From NCBI RefSeq assembly GCF_030269925.1, contig NC_085128.1, positions 12,030,501 through 12,094,500 of the forward strand: a DNA stretch of 64,000 nt, read 5' to 3'. The position numbers were made by a program, and so were the translations under genes. The DNA is from Bombyx mori. Taxonomy: Eukaryota > Arthropoda > Insecta > Lepidoptera > Bombycidae. Below are positions 45,196 through 54,785 of the stretch, in pieces. The first letter of the stretch is position 1, and the number at the start of each line of letters is the position of its first letter. The notes under the pieces are model-generated. The model saw nothing but the letters and a program-made list of their open reading frames with translations. It was not told the DNA's origin and did no database searches.

Positions 45196-45728
45196 GAATT
45201 TAAAATGGTCATGACGACTGTAACTTATCAGCCCACAGACGTCCACTGCTGGACATAAGCCTCCCCCAAGCCTCGCCACAAAGACTGGTCCTGCGCTGCC
45301 TGCATCCAGCGGATCCCCGCGAACCTCGATAGATCGTCGGTCCATTTTGTGGGAGGCCTGGCCTACCCACGTTACGTCGTCCGGTACGCGGTCGCCACTC
45401 AAGAACTTTCTGGCCCCAACGGCCATCCGTTCTACGAGCAATGTGTCCTGCCCACTGCCACTTCAATATCGCAATCCTTTTGGCTATGTCGGTTACCATG
45501 GATTTCCTGCGAATCTCCTCGTTTCTGATTTGATCTCGCAGGGAAACTCCGTGCATAGCACTCTCCATTGCTCTTTGGGTGACTTTGAGCCTTCTCATAA
45601 GGCCCATTGTGAGCGACCACGTCTCAGTGCCATATGTCATCACTGGCAACACACACTGGTCAAAGACTCTCGTCTTGAGACACTGTGGTATTTGCGATGA
45701 GAAGATTTTACGTAGCTTTCCGAATTTG
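45196..45728 (-). mobile_element. RTE-clade LINE 3' part
   Basis: About 530 bp of the reverse-transcriptase C-terminal region of an RTE/BovB-like element, 5'-truncated. The end (GTCATGACCATTTTAAATTCTG on the minus strand) matches the usual YSRHDHF tail of this family. See the ORF entry. Confidence 0.88.
45209..45728 (-). pseudogene. RTE reverse-transcriptase C-terminal remnant, frameshifted
   Basis: The frame reads CLKTRVFDQCVLPVMTYGTE, then TWSLTMGLMRRLKVTQRAME, DQIRNEEIRRK, LKWQWAGHIARRTDGRWG, and KVLEWRPRTGRRNVGRP. These are hallmark segments of RTE-type endonuclease/reverse-transcriptase C-termini. After GRP the frame shifts: the expected DPLDAG...LGGGLCPAVDV and YSRHDHFKF text continues in another frame (45193-45441). 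The palm domain with its catalytic aspartates is lost. Inactive. Confidence 0.88.
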
Positions 45729-45798
45729 ACGACCGTAACAATAAACTATATTTTTGCACAATCAATTCCAACCATTGTAATCGAAGAAATATTGTAAT

Positions 45799-46040
45799 AT
45801 TTTTTATTGCTTTGTTGGATGGTGAGCTCACAGCCCACCTGGTGTTAAGTGGTTACTGGAGCCCATAGACATCTACAACGTAAATGCGCCACCCACCTTG
45901 AGATATAAGTTCTAAGGTCTCAGTATTGTTACAACGACTGCCCCACCCTTCAAATCGAAACGCATTACTGCTTCACGGCAGAAATAGGCACGGTGGTGGT
46001 ACCTACCCGTGCGGACTCACAAAAGGTCCTGCCACCAGTA
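45799..46040 (-). mobile_element. Bm1 SINE, 5'-truncated
   Basis: ATTTTTTATTGCTTTGTTGGATGGTGAGCTCACAGCCC through the body to AAAAGGTCCTGCCACCAGTAAA. The CTTAGATGGGTGGACGAG end is altered; the rest is near consensus. Confidence 0.93.
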
Positions 46041-46337
46041 AAAAGTACCTGTTAACGCTTAATAAAAAAATGATTGACATGTTAAAGAAAATATGTGTAA
46101 TATATATATTTTTAACGCGAAATGGTACATTTCCTGTACAGTAACATCGAGGAAAACGGACGTTCAATTCCCGGAGCCGAGCAACTGCCAAGCGCATCAA
46201 TGTCATATCAATTACCTCGTAAACTTTTCTTATGTGACATTTTTATTTTATTATTTTGTTTCTAAAATATTACCATAGTGTTGGGGGACTTCGTTTGAAC
46301 TGCGCCTTTGTTATATTGTTTTTGTTTTTTGTTGAAG

Positions 46338-46395
46338 TGAAAACTTCTTTAGAATCGTTGTGATTTCAAACCGGATGCAACGGAAAAAACGACAG
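46338..46395 (+). CDS. Candidate internal exon, gene unknown
   Basis: A long pyrimidine tract (TTGTTATATTGTTTTTGTTTTTTGTTGAAG) precedes 58 nt ending CGACAG|GTAAGA, a strong donor. Only one of the three frames is open. It gives one base plus 19 codons (ENFFRIVVISNRMQRKKRQ), a basic C-terminal half. A second acceptor (CTTCTTTAG) 15 nt inside is an alternative start. The peptide is too short to identify, and chance cannot be excluded in a T-rich region. Confidence 0.3.
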
Positions 46396-46873
46396 GTAAG
46401 AGACACAAATACAAAAATGTGTAGGATGAAGCCAGCAAAGAATGAGACAGAAATATACATACTATTTAATACAGCGCCATCTGTGAGATTTTTTAATACT
46501 AACGTGTGTATGAAAGCTCTTGTAGTGAATTTTAATTTAGGATTATACGTGAAATTAAAATATCAATTCACAGAGGGCGCTACCTTACAATTATTTACTA
46601 ATGACAAAATTTTACATATACTTAAGACGTTTAGGATCATTGTATTTTAATTTTGGAAGGTTTCACTTCTACCACGAGTGAATTGCACACATTTTGTTTT
46701 TTTTTTTTTATTTACTTAATACTCACAGAAACAATTTCATTGACCGATTGGGAGCAAGCACCTTTGCGATATTGGTGATTAAAAAGACTTATTTAGAAAC
46801 TGCTTAAACTGCTCCTAGTTTTCGAATATCAGCTAAACTGGAAGAGGGGTCGGGCTCCACTTGGAGGATAACG
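46396..46873. other. Unique AT-rich spacer
   Basis: Nothing beyond read-through of the open frame from the preceding candidate exon. Confidence 0.4.
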
Positions 46874-47200
46874 ACTTTTTTATTGCATGAACGAACTCAA
46901 GATCCACCTGGTATTAAGTGGTTACTGGAGCCCAATAGCCGAGAACAACGTAAATGCCGCCATCCACTTTGAGTTATAAGTCTCAGTTTATAGAGCAACG
47001 TGTAACGGCTTTCCCACTCTTCAAACCGGAACGAATTACTGCTCCTGCAGAAATAGGCAGGGTGATAATACCTACTCGTAGTGGTGGGTCATAAGACGTC
47101 ATACGAATAATTACGCAAATTATTTAATAAATTTAAACGGTTTTTAGTTTTTTCATGCAATGCTATTTATTCTTCATTGTGGAAGCTATTCCTGAACGTA
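46874..47200 (-). mobile_element. Old, long Bm1 copy
   Basis: TTTTTTATTGCATGAACGAACTC, CACCTGGTATTAAGTGGTTACTGGAGCCC, CCTGCAGAAATAGGCAGGGTGATAATACC, and ATTACGCAAATTATTT through TCTTCATTGTGGAAGC cover Bm1 into the head-proximal part with many changes and indels. Confidence 0.85.
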
Positions 47201-47695
47201 TTTATATTAAGTAGGTATTTCATTATCTAAGCTATTAGTCTATTTAATTTTTATTATTTCTTATTACGAAGTAAAAGGCCTTATATTATTAATCTAATCT
47301 AATCTTAATGAAGAAATATGTAAAGTGATTTTTTTTTAATGCATCATTCTTAGTTCGATGGCATTGTAATTTTTCCTAAAGGCCAGTTCACAGCGTTTAC
47401 ATAAGCATTTAGTTTCTGCACCGTCCTACGTCAGCAAGTCGAAGCACACACATAAATCCAGACGAAGCATGCGCTCCCTGGGGATAAGTGTGGAGTAATT
47501 TGCGAACATACGAGCTTGCTCGACTTGGCGCGGACATTAACTATTAAATTCGTTGCATATTAAACTACAACCTTAGCTGTAATCCGGAGACGACCGGAAC
47601 ACCAAGCTCACGTCCCCTTAAGAGTCTTCAGTGCATTCTTTAACTACTCCACTAAATAATATTGAATCACAATCATCAAAAATATGAACATATTA
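47201..47695. other. Unique spacer
   Basis: GC-richer at 47380-47540, no bounded open frame or repeat. Confidence 0.4.
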
Positions 47696-48218
47696 TTGAA
47701 CAGGCCAAAATTTTAATCTTACGATTCAACCTAACGCGATTGTTCTGGAAACATTCGAATATCGAAGTATAAAAGTGAACTTCGAATATGAAGTCGTCGT
47801 GGCCTAAAGGATAAGACGTTCAGTGCATTCGTGTTGAACGATGCAGTGGTGTTCGATTCCCGCAGGCGGGTACCAATTTTTCTAATGAAATACGTACTTA
47901 ACAAATGTTCACGATTGACTTCCACGGTGAAGGAATAACATCGTGTACCTAATAAAAATCAAACCCGCAAAGTTATGATTTGCGTAATTACTGGTGGTAG
48001 GACTTCTTGTGAGTCCGCACGGGTAGGTACCAACACCCTGCCTATTTCTACCGTGAAGCAGTAATGCGTTTCGGTTTGAAGGGTGGGGTAACCGTTGTAA
48101 CTATATTGAGACCTTAGAACTTATATCTCAAGGTGTTGAACAGGCCAAAATCACAATCTTACGATTCAACCTAGCACGATTGTTCTGGAAACATTCATAT
48201 GAATATCGAAGTATAAAA
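47696..48218. repeat. About 80-bp direct repeats flanking a Bm1
   Basis: TTGAACAGGCCAAAATTTTAATCTTACG...ATCGAAGTATAAAA at 47696-47774 recurs at 48136-48218 with a few substitutions and a 4-bp insertion. The two copies bracket one Bm1. The length is well above usual SINE target duplications, so a tandem duplication involving the SINE is as likely. Confidence 0.9.
47790..48135 (+). mobile_element. Bm1 SINE with head but missing its 3' end
   Basis: An intact tRNA-like head (A box GTGGCCTAAAGGATAAGACG, B box GTGTTCGATTCCCGC) and most of the body are present. The copy stops at TTATATCTCAAGGTG, so the last ~95 bp and poly(A) are absent. 3' loss is not expected from ordinary target-primed integration. 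Confidence 0.93.
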
Positions 48219-48225
48219 ATAATGT

Positions 48226-48312
48226 TGATCGCCTAATTGGTCTGATGAAAAGCGATGACCCCTATTCTACTGGGTGTTAGTTCGACTCTCAGTTCGAGTC
48301 GATTCCGATCTT
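48226..48312 (+). repeat. Weak tRNA-like sequence
   Basis: GATCGCCTAATTGGTCTGATG resembles an A box region and GTTAGTTCGACTCTC a B box, about 35 bp apart, then AGTTCGAGTCGATTCCGATC. No proper cloverleaf can be drawn by eye, so it is at best the head of an unknown SINE or a decayed tRNA relic. Confidence 0.25.
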
Positions 48313-48784
48313 TGAAAGGTATTTTTCCAGAGCCTGGGAGTGCTTATTTCGATAAAATTTTAAGTCTAAGTCGTTGAATGTGAAATCCTCAATTACATGA
48401 TTAAATCGACAACATAACAACAAAAACAAAGCAGCAAACGTATAGAAAAGAACCAGCCACCACGCATCATATATAATTTACATGAAGGAAATACTATACT
48501 CTTTTGATATTAGTCGTATTTTAAGTTATAAATGACTTCAAGGACGTGGCATCAGTTGATACAGTAGTCCTCAAAGAGAAGAATTAAGTCGGAAAATACC
48601 CACTTTATTCAACAGGGAACAGGCACTCTGTCCTGCTGAGGAGCACGAAACCCACTTGACACGCTTCATTTTTACCTTTTTTAAATCTAAACTGGAACGA
48701 GGGTGCCTTTTCTATGCGCCACGTATCAGGTGTATGTAGTAAAACACATTTTCGTAATATTTTGTAATTTCTATAATTTTTTTA
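48313..48784. other. Unique spacer, no gene seen
   Basis: No repeat or coding signal recognised. Confidence 0.4.
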
Positions 48785-48926
48785 ATATTTTTTTTATTGC
48801 TTAGATGGGTGGACGAGCTCACCAGCCCACCTGGTGTTAAGTGGTTACTGGAGCCCATAGACATCTACAACGTAAATGCCGCCACCCACCTTCAGATATG
48901 AGCTCTAAGGTCTCAGTATAGTTACA
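48785..48926 (-). mobile_element. Bm1 SINE, strongly truncated
   Basis: Poly(T) and TTGCTTAGATGGGTGGACGAGCTCACCAGCCC to CTAAGGTCTCAGTATAGTTAC, then an abrupt change to ATGCGGTATTCGTG. Otherwise near consensus. Confidence 0.92.
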
Positions 48927-50400
48927 TGCGGTATTCGTGTTACGGAACCTATAATTTAACTGTTGTTATGTTACGGCAAGAAGAACTTTTCCCATCGGGT
49001 GCGGTGCACTGCAGCGTTCGTGGCAATGCACTTTCGCTGACCCCTTGCCTCCTCCCACGGAATCTTTCTCTGTCACCCCAACAGCTTTCCTAGAAAGCTA
49101 TCTCGCTTGCACGCGTGTTTGCGCTCGCGCTTCCCGAGCACCGAGGTAATAACATTCTACGACGCGGTACACCGCCGGAGTGGAACGGGTTCTTTCGACG
49201 AATCCGACGATTATCTGTACGAGACAATGGTCAGAATTAGTACTCGATGGCTTCACGAGAGCTATCGAAATATTGACAGTATCTGACGTCACGTTTCTGA
49301 TAAACGAATGCGCGTAACAGCCGCGAGATATGTCCACGATAAAATATCAGCGCTCTGATACTGATGCAATTGCAAAATCTTGTCAAACATAACTTTGACG
49401 TGTCGAAACATTACCCGAGAACAGTGTGCTTAGTGCGAGTTTTTTTACCTTTTCGATAGGGGCGCTGTACCAACTGCATACAAAATTGGGTTAACTTTTA
49501 CGCTATCGAGAACGTTAAAAAACTCGCACTAAGCACTCTGCTCTCGTTCAGAATACCGACTTCTTATTAATGAGCTATAGTCCGTCGCTTAAGTTAAAGA
49601 AAGCGCAACGCTAGCTTGGTTGTATCACAACAATATAATCTCGACCGACGAGTTCCGTAATGTATGAGCAATTGGTGCTACATTCGTTCATTTGCTCCGA
49701 GTAACTGGAATAACTTTCTTGGTTAGGAGAACGCGACGAGTGTCTTTGTTAACGCCCTATATAGTTCGCTTTTATCTACATGCATTCTAGGTGAACGATC
49801 TTCCTACACAATATTTCTACGTCAACGCTGCAGTCGGCACAATTCTAAGTATACATAAAATAAATTTACGCTTCTATTTTTTGTAGTCTCGATTTGAGTT
49901 CGGTTTACTTGTAGAGTATCGCGAGACAGAGTCAAGTTACGGATTACGTGGGAGTGCGCCAGAATGATCCCTTGTCGCGAGATGAGACGACGGGTATGCG
50001 ATCAGGCGAGGATGATATTTCGACTTTATATATCAAAAATTTAGGACGACATTCGTTAGCATCGGACTCGAGGGACGCCGTTCTAGGCTTGCCAGCATAC
50101 TGTGAAAGCGCGGTTTCAAAAGCCTTAAAAGCAACGTGCGCTTTGTTGTATTTCGAGACGTGGGTTTGTGGGTTAGAGTACAGATTCGTTTGGCTAGCCG
50201 CTGTTGGTTTGGACCGTTGAGACTGGGAAAATTCCATAGCTCAATGAGTAATTTAAAAATTCAAAAACTCGTCGAGGCCCGACATGCGCCAGGTGAAGCG
50301 ATCCGACGAGTGGCGCTTTGCAATCGACACTGTTATCTGTACAACGTTACATGGCAACACGCAACAAGAATAAACCCGCGCTGATGGATAACATGGTTAC
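48927..50400. other. GC-richer unexplained block
   Basis: About 1.5 kb of markedly higher GC than its surroundings, starting exactly where Bm1 breaks off. It holds an inverted repeat (49416-49546) and overlapping open frames on opposite strands (90 codons plus at 49948-50220; 97 codons minus at 49944-50237). The minus frame is Ser/Lys/Pro-rich (SQSQRSKPTAASQTNLYSN). I recognise no domain. It could be an unclassified transposon, a promoter with untranslated exon, or a retrocopy. Confidence 0.35.
49416..49546. repeat. 131-bp inverted repeat (MITE-like hairpin)
   Basis: CGAGAACAGTGTGCTTAGTG leading into CGAGTTTTTT (49416-49445) pairs with 49517-49546 at 28 of 30 positions. Pairing resumes inward between TTTTCGATAGGGGCG and CGCTATCGAGAA. 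As RNA it would fold into a long hairpin with a loop near 49465-49500. Size and symmetry fit a MITE; no target duplication is obvious. Confidence 0.75.
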
Positions 50401-50847
50401 CTAAATGTATTATCCGCTGTAACATATTATAACAATACAATATACGTAATGGAAATTGTTACTGCAAATATGCTTTAGATTGTTTGTACGTACTAAAATT
50501 ACTATATCTAATACTCATTCTGGAGCATTATGTAATGCTGGTAAACGAGAAAGGGGGAAATTTATATCCCCTTACATCAATCCCTTTGTTAGTTCTAATT
50601 AGTAAACATGTAGCAATCAAATCGCGCAAGTTCCGTCGGTCTGAGCTATTTTAAAATTAAATTCTTTTCTCTCATGCATTCCAGAGCACGATTACAGCGC
50701 AATCGGCAAACTTCGGTTTTCGAATTCCCAAACAGATAGTATTTGATTGCAATTTAATTATTCAGCCTTCATACGTTATTTTGTTGGCGTTGTTTAGAGA
50801 AACTCTGAATTAGACTGCTGAGGAATGCATGTTTTTATATGAGGTAT
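50401..50847. other. Unique spacer, no gene seen
   Basis: No repeat or coding signal recognised. Confidence 0.4.
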
Positions 50848-51049
50848 ATTTTTTATTTTTTTATTGCTGAGATGGGTGGACGAGCTCACAGCCCACCTGG
50901 TGTTAAATGGTTACTGGAGCCCATAGACATCTACAACGTAAATGCGCCACCCACCTTGAGATATAAGTTCTAAGGTCTCAAGTATAGTTACAACGGCTGC
51001 CCCACCCTTCTAACCGAAACGCATTACTGCTTCACTGCAGAAATAGCTA
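50848..51049 (-). mobile_element. Bm1 SINE, truncated
   Basis: Poly(T), TTGCTGAGATGGGTGGACGAG to GCTTCACTGCAGAAATAG. Near consensus; the 5' half is missing. Confidence 0.92.
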
Positions 51050-51117
51050 CCGCAACAAAACAAATTTTTAAAATTCTATACCCTTCATAGGTCGATACTA
51101 ATTATGATGATTAGTTG

Positions 51118-51300
51118 TCACCGTTGCTTCTGGAGGTCCAGGATTACAAGGTTACAGCCAAGCCGATCGCTGCGGATTCCCCTATAAAGTCGTTTGAAGA
51201 AGGGCAGTCATAACGCTGAAGGAACATTTTGGAGGCAAGTTTATTCCGAAACCGGATGTTACCTAGCCTTAACAATCTCCGGACATAGGAGTATGGAATA
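51118..51300 (-). mobile_element. Decayed CR1/Jockey LINE tail
   Basis: AGCCAAGCCGATCGCTGCGG, AAGTCGTTTGAAGAAGGGCAGTCATAACGCTGAAGG and GTTTATTCCGAAACCGGATG follow the LINE at about 1300-1415 in order with many substitutions. No open frame remains. Confidence 0.65.
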
Positions 51301-51362
51301 TGCGATGGTTTATGATCGGATAATTTCACCATGTCGTATACGATAAGATACTTAGAGAATTA

Positions 51363-51636
51363 TATCCGCAAAATTATAATTTGCGTCATCACTGGTGGTA
51401 GGACCTCTTGGGAGTCCGCACGGGTAGGTACCACCACCCCGCCTATTTCCGCCGTGAAGCAGTAATGTGTTTCGGTTCGAAGGGTGGCGTAGCCGTTGTA
51501 ACTATACTGAGACCTTAGAACTTATATCTCGAGGTGGATGGCGCATTTACGTAGTAGATGTCTATGGGCTCCAGTAACCACTTAACACTAGGTGGGCTGT
51601 GAGCTTGTCCATCCATCTAAGCAATAAAAAAAAAAC
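51363..51636 (+). mobile_element. Bm1 SINE, 5'-truncated
   Basis: ATCCGCAAAATTATAATTTGCGTCATCACTGGTGGTAGG to CCATCCATCTAAGCAATAAAAAAAAA. Near consensus. A perfect hairpin lies 12 bp beyond its poly(A). Confidence 0.94.
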
Positions 51637-51647
51637 CGAACGATCCT

Positions 51648-51692
51648 CTTTGGTATGGAGTCAAATGACTTCCATTTGACTCCATACCAAAG
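51648..51692. repeat. Perfect 20-bp inverted repeat, 5-nt loop
   Basis: CTTTGGTATGGAGTCAAATG at 51648-51667, loop ACTTC, then the exact reverse complement at 51673-51692. It is too short for a typical animal pre-miRNA (about 60-70 nt). A T-run like a Pol III stop is absent. It may be a repair-generated palindrome next to the Bm1 insertion. Confidence 0.95.
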
Positions 51693-53125
51693 CTGGTCTT
51701 TTAGAGTCCTTGCCCAGAGATTAGGAGTATAACACGCAATGCCGACCTTAGGTATAATTTCTAAAGCATAAGTCGTTATCAAAGTATGAAGGATCGCTAC
51801 CTTCTGTTACCTCCAAACCGTTCAATCATTCGTAACATTATGACCATATTTGGTCGAGGATTTTTATATGAAACTTCGCAAATTGTTATTGTCTCTAACA
51901 TTTTGTAGATATGTTCATTTTAAGATAATGATCATATTAATAATTGATAAAAGTATTGCGAAATGCAAGTCGAGACGAGAAATGAAATCAAGCAATTCGA
52001 AAGCAGATTTTCGCAAAAACTAGACCTGATCGTGTGCCTCATTGCTTAAATTGTCAAAAAACTTAAACTTTACCTTTATAGAACTAGTAATGTAACTTCT
52101 CTGTCGCTTTAATGAATCAAGAGAAATATTTGACTACGGGATCAATACCACAAAACCTTAGCGAGTATTTTTCACAATTTATTACAAATAAGCATAAAAC
52201 CCACTTTTCATCTCAAAATAATAAGCGGCCTCGAATCTTAAAAACTGGGAGGGAAATAATTACAGTTATTAGTAATTACAAACTCGTGGTGTACGAACGA
52301 ATCTTGAAAGTTAACCAGCTCGAAAATGGTTTAATCGTTTCTCGTACAAATTCAACGCTAATTCCTTTACGCATAAAGTGTAAAATTGTTTAATTCTAGC
52401 AGCTTAACTTGCACAAGTCGAATTTTAAAGTTGGAACATAGACTTTATGAAAAAGTCGTTTAGTATCAATTCAACTTGACTTTGATTATGAGATTATTAA
52501 GGTATGCGATAATGAACGTAAAGGTAATTGCGATTAAGGATTAAATTTATTTGTTCGTTTTGCTTTCTCTCGCTACGGATGCGGTTGAAACATGCGAGTA
52601 TTAGAAACTGCAGTGTAATCTGTGTTTGTATTTATAGCGCGGACGGAAAATAAAATTAAAATTGTTTATGAACGTATACTGCATGCAATTTTGCATAAAA
52701 AATCATCAGTACCTACAATCAATAATAGATTTATTATTAGTTTATGCCAAAATAGAATAAAATAATAAATTTAATACTAAAAATATATTAGTGAACTGCA
52801 TTAAGGCATATTCTTCAATTTTCACGACCCTCAAACTTTACGATTTAACCGCTTCCTTTCATTTGAAATCTGAAACACCTGCATTCTTATGAAAGGGGGT
52901 ATCGTGAATATGAAAACCCAGATTTAACAAACTGCCAGACCTCAAGATATTCCTAGCTCTTTCTGTGCGCAAAGAAACGTAAATGACAAATTCTAATATA
53001 AAAATTGAGAAATAGTTGACGCATTAAACAAACGTCGAAGAGAAACAAAATCTTAATCGTCTGTGAATATGAAAACTGATTCGAAGCGCTGGTGATAATA
53101 AAAAACAATTGACTTGGAATCAAAC
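51693..53125. other. Unique AT-rich stretch, no confirmed gene
   Basis: A 93-codon plus-strand frame (52112-52393) without motifs. No repeat recognised. Confidence 0.4.
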
Positions 53126-53366
53126 CGGTGGTAGGACCTCTTGTGAGTCCGCGCGGGTAGGTACCACCACCCTGCCTATTTCTGCCGTGAAGCAGTAATG
53201 CGTTTCGATTTGAAGGGTAGGGCAGCCGTTGTAACTATACTTGAGACCTTAGAACTTATATCTCAAGGTGGTGGCGCATTTACGTTGTAGATGTCTATGG
53301 GCTCCAGTAACCACTTAACACCAGGTGGGCTGTGAGCTCGTCCACCCATCTACGCAATAAAAAAAA
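53126..53366 (+). mobile_element. Bm1 SINE, 5'-truncated
   Basis: CCGGTGGTAGGACCTCTTGTGAGTCCGCGCGGG through CCACCCATCTACGCAATAAAAAAA. Among the copies closest to consensus, hence probably recent. Confidence 0.95.
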
Positions 53367-54025
53367 TTTGTAAAATTACTTTTAATTACAGGACAATGCA
53401 ATTTAATTATACTTTAACTATTATATTTTCACAAAATCGCACATTGAACTTTGCACTAAATACTTCAGTATCATAAACACAACAGACCAACTATAGCTAT
53501 GTTATCAGATTGCCTCCCACGCGTTCAGTACCGTGTACATACACTTTAGGATCCGCCTTATCAATTAAACCCTCAACTAAAACTAATCTCATTGACGTTC
53601 CACGTGCGAAACACATGTAATGACATCATACGCGTTATCTTTTACGATCGATTCGAATCGGGTAACGGCTGCGTCCAACTTTCTTGAAAACTGAAGGCTT
53701 TGAGCTAAACTAGGAGTTAGCTAGTTTGTGTTCAAATCTTTTAGCTCCTTTTACCTAATCATAAGCGGCTACCACAAAAATTTCGGTGTCCAAATCTACC
53801 TGACAATTTGTGGTTATATTCTACTTTACAATCCCTTAGAACAGCAGGACGGTGGCCAGGCCGTGAGTAATAGCATGTTCAGTTTTGCGGATTATATAAT
53901 AGTAAATCACACCCGATCATCTGGCTATCCAAACTAGAATTCACTGTACTATTGGAACCACTTAAATTAGAATAATTATAAACTACGCTATAGTTTTCAT
54001 TGATTGTAGTAATTATACAAAAAAT
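53367..54025. other. Unique spacer, no gene seen
   Basis: Slight GC rise at 53500-53680 with a CCACGTG site; no bounded open frame. Confidence 0.4.
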
Positions 54026-54270
54026 CATTGGTGGTAGGACCTCTTGGGAGTCCGCACGGGTAGGTATCACCACCCCGCCTATTTCCGCCGTGAAGCAGTA
54101 ATGCGTTTCGGTTCGAAGGGTGGGGTAGCTGTTGTAGTTATACTGAGACCGTAGAACTAATGTCTCGAGTTGGGTGGCGCATTTACGTTGTAGATGTCTA
54201 TGGGCTCCAGTAATCACTGAACACCAGGTGGGCTGTGAGCTCGTCCAACCATCTAAGCAATAAAAAAAAA
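54026..54270 (+). mobile_element. Bm1 SINE, 5'-truncated
   Basis: ATTGGTGGTAGGACCTCTTGGGAGTCCGCACGGG to CAACCATCTAAGCAATAAAAAAAA. It shares CTTGGGAGTCCGCACGGG and CGCCTATTTCCGCC with the copy at 51363-51636, suggesting one subfamily. Confidence 0.94.
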
Positions 54271-54506
54271 TCGTTGACTAAACCAAAATATATTCCTATG
54301 ACTCGGAGTACATCATATTTACTGAATTTTATATTCCAAAATTGCATCTTTAATTTGCTTTAATAAATGCGGTTATTGACCATGTACAGAATTAATATGA
54401 AAGGTTAAATTGTAGCATCAAAATTATGGATGCACAAATAGGTGTGCGAATAATCAAATAGGTAGTTAATTTATTTATTTCTAGTGTTAGTAACAAAATG
54501 ACTTAC

Positions 54507-54563
54507 CGTCTCGGACGCTGTGTAACGCCCGTTGCTGCACTCAAGTAGTGAAGATTCACTCAC
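54507..54563 (-). CDS. Candidate 57-nt coding exon, gene unknown
   Basis: On the minus strand AATAATTTGTTTCAG precedes 57 nt ending GAGACG|GTAAGTCA, a donor with the full GTAAGT consensus. Of three frames only phase 0 is open: 19 codons, VSESSLLECSNGRYTASET. The segment has about 50% GC against very AT-rich flanks. Its first bases, GTGAGTGA, directly after CAG, also form a donor, so the site may be a recursive-splice exon. Phase 0 at both ends matches the candidate at 6491-6595, 48 kb downstream on the same strand. I do not recognise the protein. Confidence 0.45.
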
Positions 54564-54626
54564 CTGAAACAAATTATTTTTAAAACATTAATCGCATTCC
54601 AAAATATTAATTTTGGTTCATAAAGA

Positions 54627-54785
54627 TGAAATCAAATCAAACCAAATCAAACAATTTTTATTCAACATAAATGAAAGTACATAATAGTTGAACGTCAAAA
54701 GAACTACGCCAATTCACAAAAACTAGCCTCCGTCCTGAGAAGAATTGGCAAGAAATCAGCGGGCATGTCTTTTTTTTTTAATATT
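54627..54785 (-). mobile_element. Lepidopteran LINE 3' end with TTTGA-type tail
   Basis: On the minus strand CGCTGATTTCTTGCCAATTC, TTCTCAGGACGGAGGC and GTTGAATAAAAATTG run into a short (TTTGATTTGG)n tail (54627-54655 plus). This terminal text is common in lepidopteran genomes as the end of a non-LTR element. No coding. Confidence 0.7.

Noticed and set aside
53879..54217. 112-codon minus-strand frame
   Set aside because: Most of it is a translation of Bm1 in reverse; similar MVTGAH-type frames recur in other Bm1 copies.
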